Below, piece by piece: positions 52,681-64,000 of a DNA stretch of 64,000 bases. The translations under genes were made by a program, and so were the position numbers. The stretch's first letter is position 1. Every line of letters starts with the position of its first letter. The notes beneath the pieces were generated by a model. It was not told where the DNA came from and did not search any database. It was given only the letters and a program-made list of their open reading frames with translations. Origin of the DNA: Parus major (lineage: Eukaryota; Chordata; Aves; Passeriformes; Paridae); assembly GCF_001522545.3 (NCBI RefSeq), contig NC_031783.1:5853433-5917432 (forward strand), written 5' to 3'.

Positions 52681-55600
52681 GCCACATTTCAGTGTCGAGG
52701 GTGCCCCTGGTTCAATACCTTGTCCGGGCAGGGAGTGACAGACCAAGTAAAATACCAGACCTTTCTATCAGGTTGACAGATAAAATGTGTCCTCAGTCAA
52801 CGAAAAGGAAAAAAAAGCACACCTGCAGCACTGACTATGCATTAACATAGTTCTGAGCAAACCTCAGACCCTGGGCTCTACTGACTACAGACTGCTGCTT
52901 ATCCAGAGATTATTCCAGATACAACAGAGCAGCTCGAGTGATTTATGATGTTCCACCTAATTAACCAACAAACAAAGGCAGAAAAGGTCTGTCTTTCCAG
53001 ATTTAATGCAATGCATTTAATTCCGTAGAAATAAAAGCTGATATTGTTTTAACTCTGGCAGATGCTCTGTGGAAATTGCTAACAATTAAATGTGTTGCAT
53101 TCACTGTTGTAAAATTTTCAAACTGCTTGTTTTGATTTGGCTTTGACTAGCTCTGTGTTGAGAAATTTTGGTTTTAGTTATTTCAGAGTTTACACATCAT
53201 CTATCAAGAGTGTGAAAACACATTTCTATTGGTGGTACAACAGTTGGTTATAAAATAAAAAGCTCAAACTCTCCACAGCTTCTACTACTGCTTTGTTTTC
53301 AGCAACATTGTAGCACAGGATTACACTGAATACTCAGCCTACCTCCAGAATTTTTACAGCATCAAGTTGTAATCGGTGCAATTGAAGTTGCCATATGGAC
53401 TCGACAAGTCCAGGTAGAAGGATTTCTATGCCTTGTTTGAGCACACTCAGTGCACAATTCTTCTACACTGGCTGCTCTTTGGGAACAGCCCGGTCCCCTC
53501 AGCCACTGGGTCACTTTGCTCTACCCACAGCTGCACCTTGACCAGGCTGGACAGTGCCTGCCTGGGTCACTGCACAGCCACAGTGCCAGGTAAGGGTACA
53601 GAAAGCACCCTGACAGATGGGCAGGCTCAGCCAGAGCCCTTCAGTTGTTCACAAACTGTTCTGCAGTCTCTGGACTTGGGTTTGTTTCTGCCTTTGAACT
53701 AAACAGCGGGTTTGTTGCTTCGGTGGATTGAGCACTGCAAGCCCTGGAGAACATGTGAGTGTACAGAGCCTGTACATGGCAGCATGTGCACCTCAGCAGA
53801 GACATGCAGGGCCGTTTGGAAGGTCTCCTTCTGTCTGGAAGAAGGAATTTTAATCTATTTCAGGACACTAAACACCTGCATTAAACACCCGAGGGAGTGC
53901 TCACACTGCCCACCTCAGCTGTTTGTGGCCCGTGCAATTCCAAACATAGTGCAGTGTTTAAGAATCAGTGAAGCAAACCATAAATATATATCCTATAGCC
54001 ATCTCTAAGGGGTATTTGAGTCAGTCCACTTTCTGCTCCACCTACAGACTCCTGTGAAGATCTCTACACAGCCAGAGGGTTGTATTTTAAGGTCACACCC
54101 AAATTATGAGGCTTCACCTGGCATGCACATACCATCATTAAACCTGCCCATGAAACTTCACCGGCAAAATAAAAAGGTGTAATTACATTTTCCCCATTCA
54201 GTGGAGAAATAATAATTCCTTTGATGGATGAATTCAGGCCATCAGGCTTTCTCTTGAGTCTCACCCAGAAAAGATGTATTTTCTAATAATTATGATACTT
54301 ATCTTCCTAACCAAGTCATAAGCATCACCTGACATTTTGAGATGCATTTTACAAAATTATCTACTCTCTAAAACAGTAAAATTTTTAACAAAAAAACAGC
54401 AAAAACTGAAACTATACTGCAAAGATCATGGTTTGCTTTGAGCATCCAAAAAACAAGCAAACCCTAACAAACTGAACAGTCCATGAATGGAATTCCTTAG
54501 CACTGTGCTTATGTTCCCCCTGCATTCCCTCTGAGACCAACGTGATTTCAATAAAAGCTGTGCAGTCATTTCTACTTTCAAATTTGGCTGTGCTGAAGCA
54601 TCACATGGATTTTACATGCTTCACTTCAGAGTAAATCTCTTTCTTATTAGTTCCTGTACAACACAGTGCCTCATTCTGCTGGGTCTTCTTCCAACAGGAA
54701 CATGGAGGAGGACCTGGAAAGTACATCTGCCAGCTAGCAGTACAAAAGACTTTGTCCCCAGAGACCTGCATATCTCTTTAATTAAACACATTCTTGTCCT
54801 GATTTATGTGGCGATATCATGTCTTACATGATGCTCAAGACACAAATAGAATGTGAAGTGCCAGTGGAAAATCAAAATATATTCAAGCCACGGAGGTGAA
54901 AAGGGAAGAGTCTCCTTGTGCTGCCACTGACCTCATTTTTAAATGACAAGGAAACAACATTATGAAAGGAGATAGCCTACACCTAATGTACTTAGCAAAA
55001 GTAGAGGAAGGTCTTGCTTCTCTAAACACCCATATGGGACTCATCAATACAACATTCTTCTAATCACTGAAGGAATGTCAAACCTGACATGGGAAACAAC
55101 CTTGAGACAAGCAAGACAACAAAATAAAAGCCATAATAATGTGAGTAATAGAAAAACACAAAGCAATTGTGAAGTAGGAGATGCTAATAAGAGGTGTCAA
55201 GTGCATTAACTGAAAGTGGGTGTAAGTTGGAGATGTTAATTTCTTCTAAGCAATGCTGACCAACAACAATATCTTCAGCATCTACAAACTGAGACAGAAT
55301 CTTTGTCTAAGATCATAATGTTGCAGCAGGCTTCAGTCTTGATCTGCTCAATCTGTTGACCAATTTCATTTATTAACAAGGTTTTAAAATCTGTGTAACC
55401 AAATAAAACTCACTATTTTTCCTCACTGGAAAATCCACAGTACAATCAACACTGTGTGTTTACAATAGAAGTCTTTCCAGGCCACAAATAAAGAATTCAA
55501 CACCAGTAGTGTCTTGTCTACTGATTGGATGTTATTTTTATTTGAAATTATATTAACCCACCATTTTCCTTCCCAAATGAGCACACTAACAAGAAACTGA

Positions 55601-57029
55601 TCGCCTCCTAAGAGTTTTCGTGGTATTGCTGCATTTCAACTCCAGTTAATGTTGATGGCTACTGGCAGAGTAATTCCTGGATTCCTGGCTGGGCAGACAG
55701 CTACCTGTAAGATCCCTGTCAGCCACACAGCGGGCTTGACACAATCTGCACATATCTTTATTAAGCATGGAGGATGAATCTTCCCTCAGGTATCCCTGAG
55801 TCTATTTCCTAACTCAACACTACAAGTTCACAAAGAGATTCAAAAAACAGTTAGAGTTCCTTTCTCAATGTCTTGAAGCAAAAGTGAAGTCCTTAAATCT
55901 TATGCTGAATAAACTCAAATCAGCTTCTGGTGGCCATGTTCACTATATGCTTTGTTTCCATTCCCACTTTGATTTCATCAGCTATGGCAAGTACCTGTGC
56001 TCCAGGTGGTATATTTGGATGGCATTTGTCACACATTCTCTTGCAAAAATGTTGCTGGACTCTCCAGCAAACTGCAATTCCCATTTCTCCCCTCAGTGAA
56101 ACTTGTGCCCAAAAGTCCCCTACCATTTGTGTGGATTCCTGCCTGCCCACGTCTGCAACTACCTGGCATCTCAGTCACAGCCTCACAACTCTCTCCTGAA
56201 CGATGTGGACAGCAAAGCCTTAAACATCTGAGTGTGGGTCTGGATGAAGGAATCACTATAGGCTATTTTTATTCAACAGAGAAAATATCTCAGGCAGGCA
56301 AGAAGGCTTATTTTATATAGTTAACACACCAGCACTGTATATACAGAGTCTGCAAGTAAACGAAGAGAAAGAGCTACTTTTTGTTTTTCTGACGTTGAGC
56401 CAAGCATAGCTGTTTACTTCCAAAGTTCCTAAAGAAAACGCCAACAAAATTCAGTGTTGATTTCACAGCTATCTAATGGGTTTCTTCACAGCCCTGTATC
56501 AAGTCAGAAGATAGTTCTAAGATGCTCTACTGCAACTACTGCTGATCATTTACATGCTATTCCCAATTACTGTGAGAAAAAAAAAAAACAAAACCAACAA
56601 CCAGAAAACCACCTTCCTGCACTATGTGAACAAAGTATTCCTGCCAAGAAATTAACAGAGGCTGCTAACTGCAGGTTGCTTGATGGCAGCGTTCTCTGGG
56701 TAAGAGCAACTCATGGATAAGTCTGATGAGGAACGGACAGCAGTACACTGTTCTTCCTAGAAATGTCCAAACAAGGAGCTTACCTCTCAGAATTCAATAG
56801 TCAATATTGCAGACAACCCTCGTTACTGAGAGCTAGCTGCCTGTCCAGTATCTGGCACATAACGCTCCCGATGTAGGGGGCATTACATATAGATAAAAGC
56901 CACCAGTGAGTAAAACTGCATTTTGACTCAAGTGGAAAAACGTTTAATGATGGCAAGAACTTCAAAATCTGCACTGAATTACAGCTAAGTGTATTTTCCT
57001 TCCACTGGCGGGAGAGGGGTGCTGCCAAG

Positions 57030-58520
57030 AACTGCTACAACGTTACTGCAACACACGCGAACTCCGCTGAGAGTTACAGAAAAGAACAGAAAGAAACTAT
57101 CCCGGGAAGAGCGCGAACTTTCTGCTGGCTTGGCCCAGCCTGGACTCACTGGCGAGGAGCCCCTCGGCCCGCCCCGTCCCACTCCCCGGCGCCCGGGGCG
57201 AGGCAGCGGGGCCGGGGCTCGACGGGACCGGGAGCGCGCTCCCGCGCCGGCCCAGCACCACAGCCATCGAAATAGAAATGTGCTTCGTAGTAAACAAACG
57301 CGAGCTTTTAATTTTTTCCCATTTCTGGCGGTTTCTTCCTCCCCTGGCGGGCGAAGCTGCCCGCGCCCCCCGCCGCCGCCGCCCCCTCTCCCCGCGCCCC
57401 CCGCCCGGCCGAGGCTACTCACGGGCGCGGGCCGGCGGGCAGCTCTCCGGGGCTGCGACCGTCTGGCGGCGGCGGCGGTGCCTCCGCCCGCCCTCCTGCG
57501 GGAATGATGTCAGCGGCGGCTGGGTGTGGAACCAGAAGGGCTTTCAAAAGTGCCCCCCGGCCGCTGGCGGCGGGAGAGGGGTGTGAGCGTGTGTGTGTCT
57601 GCGAGAGTGTGCGGGCGCGGAGGGAGGGACGGACGGGGCGCGCACAGGAGAAACTTTCCCCGCCCGTTCCCACTCGGCGGCGGGCGGGCATCCAGGCTCG
57701 CCGCTCGGCCCTCCCCAGGGGCGCTCGGCGCTCCGTCCCCCGCGGCCGGGGCCGGTCCCTGCAGCGCTGCCCCCGCCGGCCCCCGGACAGGGCGGGCTGA
57801 GCCCGGCGCACGGGATGCCAGCGGCCGGGCGCTCAGCCCGCTCCCCGGGCGGCCCCCGCCTTCCGTCTGGGCTTGACCCTCTCGGAGGAGTGACCGCTCC
57901 GTACCGAGTGCGGGAGGCGGCGAGGCCCCGTCCCGCCGAGCAGCACACGGCGAGGGGCCGCGGTGCCACTCGTCACTGTGGGCAAGGGACGGACGGCAGC
58001 TGCCCCCTGGTAGCCGGGCGAGGCTTAGGGCGGAGCCCTTTCGCGGGAGCCATAGCGGGGGGAAGCAGCCGAGATTCTCAAAGTGGCCGGGGACAGCTGC
58101 GGCGGCCGCGCCCGGCGGAGAGCCCGTCCCGGAGAGGGGGCCGGAACGGCGCCATTTCCAGCCGGCCGTGCTGGAGCCGCTCCCGCCAGGGCCTCCCGGC
58201 CCTCAGCGCCGGGCCCAGGGCAGGCTGAGCCCCTGCCCCCGGCGGGACGGGCCGAGCGGGCCGGGCCCAGCCCCTGCCCCCGGCGGCGCCCCTGAGGGAG
58301 CAGCCCGGGGCCGCCCCGGGCAGCAGCGAGTGCCACGTTAGGGCAGAGCCGCCCTGGCCGCGAGCCCGGCGCGCCAGGCTCGGCTCGCTGCTGCCTGGGC
58401 TTGCTCGTCACGGAGGAAAACGTGTGTGTGGAGAGCTGAGGAAAGCTGCCCTCATAAAGTCATCCCCGGGCAGCGCCGGTAAGAGGGATCGCTACCCGCG
58501 CCTCACGACCGCCCTGCTCC
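57030..58520 (-). promoter_or_regulatory. EMP2: CpG island promoter of EMP2, possibly bidirectional
   Basis: About 1.5 kb of very GC- and CpG-rich sequence stands sharply out of AT-rich surroundings. It holds many GC boxes (for example GGGCGGG near 57,683 and CCCGCCC near 57,660), a CRE/AP-1-like TGATGTCA at 57505-57512, a CACACCC box just upstream on the minus strand, and a forkhead-like TAAACA near 57,292. No clear TATA box is seen, as is common for CpG-island promoters. Unmethylated status in the germline is implied by the retained CpGs. Long open frames here are composition artefacts. Confidence 0.85.
57423..57600 (-). other. EMP2: EMP2 non-coding exon 1 (5' boundary approximate)
   Basis: On the minus strand the CpG island contains an excellent splice donor, CGCGCCC then GTGAGTAG, with the exon's last base at 57423. 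EMP2 in mammals has a non-coding first exon in a CpG island well upstream of the ATG exon, and this is the only such donor and island on the correct side here. The resulting first intron is 13,647 nt. The transcription start cannot be read from the sequence, so the upper coordinate is a guess. Confidence 0.6.
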
Positions 58521-60222
58521 TGAGGGGCTCACCAGCCACCATGGCCAGTGGCAAACATCAGTCACCAGCTGTGCCCTTTCCAGCTTGGTGTTCACATGGC
58601 CTTCGTCAGCAGGGTGATGGTATTTACCGTGACTCACAAGCACGCTCTGAAGACCGTAATTCGGCTTCTTGGCTGTCTTGAAGGTTTTGGTGTTGGTACA
58701 GCCTCTTTGCTTGCTCAGATGGCTTAAAAGGTCCTGCCCTTACCACAGTGTGATGTTGGCAAGGAAAGCTGGCTGTTCTTGTGTGATTGCCAAGCTGTCT
58801 GCTTTACATTGTTTTCTTCAGTGTCTTGCCCTCTTTTACAGTTCTGTGCAAGTTGCTGTCAACATTTGCTTTGGATGTTACCTAAAAGTCCAGCACACCA
58901 TGACTCTTCCAGTTCAGACTGTACGTGCAAGTTTATGAGCAGTTTCCCAGTCCCAGAGATTACCCTGTTCTGTAAGAACTGTAGTGAATTCCAGCAACAC
59001 TATCCCTATTCCTCGAGTATTTACACAAATACCAACTATTACGCTGAGCAAAAACGCTATGTTGGTCACTATTCAAAAATTAGTGGTATGACCTTACATC
59101 ACTGCACCTTCACTTTTTTTGAAGCACAGCATTAGTGCCCTTGTACAGCTGTTAGGAATCTCACATCTTGCTAAAAAGCAAAATGACAGGAACACTATGA
59201 AAGAGTTGCTTTGCCAGTTAAAGCACCACTAACTCTACCAAACACTATGAGCAATTCAACTGGGGTGGATGGCATTTGGTGGCATGGTAATCTCTTACGG
59301 TGTCTTGCACTCTGGTATTAGCTTTAGCTCTGTTCCAACTGCCAAACACATCTTGTGTTCACAATTGGGAATTCTACACAAGAATATCCAGTGCCATAAA
59401 CAGTCACCACTGTTCACCAAAATTTACATTCCTCTATGCTCATGTATTCCAAGTTTCTGGGTAGGAAGGACTGGCACTTAAAGCAGTGGCTGCTGCTTCA
59501 TTTGTACAACACCTAGTTTCTGGTAACTGCCTTGAGGTTAGATGGGAATGGGAATTCAAAGTGGCTCTCAGGGGAGATGTTCATAGCTCTGGGGCTGAAG
59601 GAGCAAAAATGAGAATCCTACAAGTATGGAGTGCCAGTGGAGGAGACTACCCTGCTTGTCAATTCCCAGGGATTTCAGGAAAGTGGAACTGTGGGCTGAG
59701 CCAACCACTGTAAGCATGACAGCCTGACTTCCACTGAGCTGAAACATGAGCTGAAGTCACTAAAGCATTCCCCTCACACAGAGGTAAGTTTGCAAGTGGT
59801 GTATGGCAACAAAACCCTTGATTTTTAAACCAAAGGTGTTGCTTACAACTCAAGGTACTAGAAAGAGGTTAGTCATGCTTCATCATACACTGTATTTGAG
59901 GTGCCGCTTATTAATTAGTGCAGAATATTGTCCTTACAGGAAAACATTTACTGTTAAAAATAGTCTCCTTTCTTCTCCCTCAACACCTCATACTTTGATT
60001 TTTAATTGTTGAATAGTTGTCATCCATATTTTATCTTAGCTAGAAGCTGAATAAATATTTTTAAAGGAGTATTAGCACACTGCCAGATAACTACAGGCTT
60101 TTCCTGAAAACAGATTCTCCAGGTTCTGCTTTTCAGGCTTGTGTTGGACTGATGTACTTTGAGTACATGCTATAAAAATACCACTTTGAGTAGTACTTTT
60201 TTTATTGCCTGCCCTGTCCCCC

Positions 60223-60236
60223 CACACACACACACA
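60223..60236. repeat. (CA)7 microsatellite
   Basis: A short CA dinucleotide run follows a C-rich stretch. Confidence 0.9.
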
Positions 60237-63037
60237 ATGAAGTGCTAAGTATCTGAAAGGTGTTGACTTTTTTCCTGTCTTTCTCTTCCCTAATCTGCAT
60301 GAGGGATGATGATGTGAAGGAAAACGTGTTATATCCAAGTACCCCCTTCTACCTGGCTAAGTTGACAGTGAAGCTGTTTGATAGCAAAGTCACTGACAGC
60401 AGAATTGCTGGTGTGCAAACACATGCCAAGCCATGCCATTCCATGCCAGTTCCTCCTGCTTGTCTTGCCGTGTCCTAGACAGTATCTTCGAAAGCAGCCA
60501 GAATTCATACATGAACAGAGGTATCTCTCGCACTTCCCACTACCAGCTGCCATGCAGTGAATACAATTTACCTTTGTATTTGAGATAAGTCTTTTTTTTT
60601 CAGTAGTTAGAATTCCCTTTTACACATGAGAAGCTTTCAGAGCAATCTGAAAGTGCAGGCTGAGTAGCCATCATGACCAAGAGAGGCAGTATAATGGAAA
60701 TACAAGCTCAAATATTGATCTTATTAGCATAGTGTGCATTGGATAGCGAAAGTTCAGTGTGAAACATTGATTTACAGACAATTTTCAGATATGTAAATGA
60801 ACTGGCAATAGAAGCTTTGATCTCATTAATTTGTAATATAACTAGTGGGATAAGTTGGGGCTTTTGTACTCACAGTGATTACAATAGCTACAGTTTATGC
60901 TTTATCATGTATCTGTCAAGATGATGAACAAGTTCAGTACTTTTGTAGCTAGCAGGGATCAGGACATGCTCTGTGCAGTAAGAGGCTGTAAGTAAAACCA
61001 GGCTAACAAGATCTTTGGATTTATCTGAACAGGAATACAAGAGAACTTGGAAGAAAGGAACCTTACGATTGCCACTGACTCCGAGAAAGAGAAGCCTTCA
61101 GGCTGAGGGAGCTGCTGATCAGTAGGGTAATTGACTAATTACTTGTCCAACTGTTAAATGGCTTCTGATAAAAATATCTCTGCCTAGACAGGCTGTAATC
61201 TGACTTCTCCCAAAATGGAAATGCTATGCCAAAACTCCTAATAAGAAGAATATAAGGCACCATCCTCTATAGGCATCCTTGTAATACCAATCCATCCGTT
61301 TGTCGCAATGAAAGCCAGCATACCAATGAAAGCACAGTAACAAAATTGACACTGTATTTTTCTCCAAGAATCCTCCAGATTATTAATTCAGAGTATACAA
61401 TACCACTATACCCTTTCTGTGCTTACTTTTCAAAAAGGAGTTACATTTACTGCCATGTCAGCATAAGTAATACTGATGAGCTGGTGCTGATTGGGAAGTT
61501 TAATCAATGAAACTGAGTTCATATGTAGGCTTGTATGTCAGTGCTGCCATTTCTATAACTGAATAAATAGGAAATGTGCTGTAGGACAATTTTACTATTT
61601 TCTAGTTTTTATATATAGTTATTTATAGTTTTGTGAGGGACAGGATGGAGGAAACAATGAGAAAGAAGAGTGGCATGGACTTTTCCTGTTTCATGGCTTT
61701 TTAAAAGTCCATCCAAAGGAGCTGCTATGCCATAATTTCCTTTGCCCCTTAAAAACCACTGAGCCGTAACAAGGTTCTCATGCCTTTGTCCCCCTTTTCC
61801 TTTCCCTCTGCAGGGATCAGAGGGTTCTTCGCTGTCATCCCTAGGAGCTTTGGTATGCTTGTAGAAAGTGTCTCAGATCTCTACAAACCTCAGTGTATCC
61901 TAGGTAAAGAACCTGATTCACACACCCCTTCCCACTCCAGCCTTGGGAATGTTTCCTCCTCCCCCTCAAAGAAACATTGAGAGGTTAAGCAAGAGCAGCA
62001 GCTTCCCAACAATTCTTAACTCCTTGAGAACTGAAGTCCTTATTCAGGCTTGCTGAGTCTAGAACAAGGAGCTTGGAAGGAGTTCTGACAAACTTACTGA
62101 TTCCTGAGGGATCAGAAGACATTTCCTTTTTCTCCTTCCCTGCTCCATCAGTTACTGTTCTGCACTGCCTTTTGCACAAGTCCAAAAATATCCTGAAAAT
62201 TAATGCATTTAGTTGTCTGCAGTTAGGCTGTGCCAAAACAAGTGAAAGATTTAGGCATAAACAGCACAGATTTTCAGGGAGCTAGTTGTATGGTTTATAC
62301 ACCAAATATATATAGAAAATATTAATTCAAATGTTTGTTTACCACGTTGATCTGCAGGATATCCAAATCTGTGGAGATGATATTCAATAAAAAGGAAGAG
62401 CATACCCTTCCTTTCTTCCCACTGTTGGGTGTTCTGGAAAATGCTCCTTTTTTGGATTAATGTTATAATTACTTTAAGAAAATCAATAGAAATTTGTGGC
62501 AAAAAGTACCCAAAGCAAACTGTAGTGCTGCCCCTGGATCAAATAAAGCTGTTTGCCAGTGCAGTGATCATATTATGAGAACTTCCCAAAAGCAGGGCCT
62601 CAGAAAGTGGTTATGGCCAAGAGTAACAAAAGCATTAAGTCCAGGGACCTTTAAATCAGAGGGTATTTTGGTGCTATTGGCTACTGGATCATGTCTCTTT
62701 ACCTCATTTGCAGAGTTTTTCTATTTAGTCAAAACTTGGCCAGACAATGGTAAATTAAAAATTAGCTTTGTAACTGGATCTAGCTATTAACAATCCTAGC
62801 TTTGTTTGGAAAAGAAAAGGAAATAAATTGGGAAGGACTAAAGGCAAGCTGCAACAACAACAAAAAATAATAATAAATTGCAGAACGTCTGAAGTGCAAT
62901 GCAGTATGTGAAGGGCTTAATACATTACAAATAAACCTATGTGTTGTTCACCATCCTGCCAAAACAATTGCAATACCACCCAACCCTCCAAACAGAGCTT
63001 TACAAATCAAATACCATAGAAAACTGCCTACACAGAA

Positions 63038-63060
63038 GCTTATATCTGCTAGATATAAGC
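63038..63060. repeat. Perfect 10-bp stem hairpin
   Basis: GCTTATATCT and AGATATAAGC flank the loop GCT. Confidence 0.9.
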
Positions 63061-64000
63061 ATACTAAATTGTATTATTACAGAGGGGTAATAAGGCCTTG
63101 GCCACAGAAAATTTGCTATTGTTTGAAGTCTGCGGGAGTGTGCTGTTGGAGTGGCAGTACTAGGATTTCATTGTACAAACAAAATCCAAAAGGTCAAAGT
63201 ACCCTACAAGAAGACACTATTTTGAAAAGTAGACACTTGAACTGCTTAGAGGAAGAATATATTTTGTCACTTTGGCTATTGACCTTGTAATCCAAAAAAA
63301 GCACAAATCTTTAAATCACTTTAAATAATTTAGAATTCATTAGAAAATACAGTGTTTGTGTCTCCAGGAGAACTACTCGCTCTCAATACACTCCAAACAA
63401 CATGACATATTTAGAATGCAAGGAGTCAACAGATTTTCATCTGATATGTAAAGTAAAATAAGCTATTTAGCATTTTTATTTCCTACGAGTGGCCAAACAA
63501 AAAGACTTACCCATTTGCAGCCAAGGCTGAGTGACAAGCAGCTCCACCAGTGAGGACACTGTTTCTGTATGAATCTGTTCTGCAGAGTACACAGGTAAAT
63601 AAACAGGGACTCTGAGCCATCAGTGGGATGGTTCTGCTTCCCTCCCCATGGAGCAAACCACAGCATGGCAGCAGAATTCTCACTCAAATAGCACACCTGA
63701 TGTGCAGATGCACTTCTCTCCACATCAGTTTGTGCTCATGTACATTGTACACTGTCAAATATGTACACATAGAAATTGAAATCCAGAAACTGGATAATCT
63801 GAAAAGAATTTTTTGGGTTAGCATATTTTCTGAGGACTGGCCCACACTGCAAATATTCTAATTCTATATATCATTTGGAAATCCATCTTTGTTTATTATT
63901 ATGATGTCTCCATGCATGCGTTAGCTCCTTTTAAATGTCTATTAGAAAACACAATATTGTTAGTCCTACTGAATTCTTATGTAATTTTAAGCATTTTAAT

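Larger units (their letters stand above)
43776..57422 (-). other. EMP2: EMP2 intron 1 (13.6 kb)
   Basis: No coding exon is recognised on either strand. It contains the CR1 fragment at about 47,085-47,252, GC-richer blocks at about 52,060-52,680 and 53,440-53,800, and an A run at 56,577-56,589. The largest open frames here show no family resemblance. Confidence 0.6.
58521..64000. other. No gene recognised beyond the CpG island
   Basis: This lies upstream of EMP2. TEKT5 would be the expected next gene from mammalian gene order, but no tektin exon is recognisable on either strand. It contains the (CA)7 run, a CAACAACAACAA/TAATAATAA stretch near 62,864, and the 63,038 hairpin. Confidence 0.55.

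Noticed and set aside
57419..58411. Overlapping long open frames (up to 211 codons) on both strands of the CpG island
   Set aside because: GC-rich DNA lacks stop codons. The peptides are Arg/Pro/Ala/Gly-rich with no domain, as expected by chance.
58521..64000. Searched for TEKT5 exons, expected next to EMP2
   Set aside because: No tektin-like stretch was found on either strand. The gene probably lies beyond the window.
1..64000. Searched for CRISPR arrays, tRNA or rRNA genes and bacterial-type operons
   Set aside because: No regularly spaced repeats, no convincing tRNA B-box with cloverleaf and no rRNA segments were seen. The sequence is eukaryotic throughout.

Overview
This is vertebrate nuclear DNA, most likely from a bird. 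It is AT-rich, its genes are split by GT-AG introns, and it has one CpG island. It carries a fragment that reads like the 3' end of a CR1 LINE and a fragment that reads like an avian endogenous-retrovirus LTR. No operon, bacterial, CRISPR or plasmid-like structure is present.

The one gene that can be read completely is EMP2 (epithelial membrane protein 2, PMP22/EMP/MP20 family) on the minus strand. The promoter and non-coding first exon lie in the CpG island at about 57.0-58.5 kb. After a 13.6-kb first intron come four coding exons between 43,741 and 39,346. Every splice site and phase fits, and the product is 167 residues with an intact stop. A poly(A) signal follows at 39,030-39,035.

Upstream of the EMP2 3' end, on the plus strand, three small in-phase exons lie at 32,227-32,294, 33,328-33,462 and 33,703-33,771. 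Together they read as one charged, coiled-coil-like segment. The position and orientation (tail to tail with EMP2) are those of ATF7IP2 in the human 16p13 order GRIN2A-ATF7IP2-EMP2-TEKT5, so ATF7IP2 is the best guess. It was not confirmed by alignment. The third exon has an in-frame TAG although both splice sites are intact, and I find neither a large N-terminal exon nor a fibronectin-III C-terminal exon. The locus therefore looks truncated or decayed, unless the TAG is a sequencing error or allele. A plus-strand poly(A) signal with a GU-rich downstream element at 37,137 may mark its end.

The most unusual structure is a 307/308-bp inverted duplication (28,697-29,003 and 32,231-32,538). The arms differ at about five positions and are separated by 3.2 kb. 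One arm begins inside the first ATF7IP2-like exon, so an inverted copy of that exon and its splice donor lies upstream on the opposite strand.

The first 28 kb, the rest of EMP2 intron 1 and the last 5.5 kb hold no gene I can support, only short repeats, small hairpins and a few GC-richer blocks.
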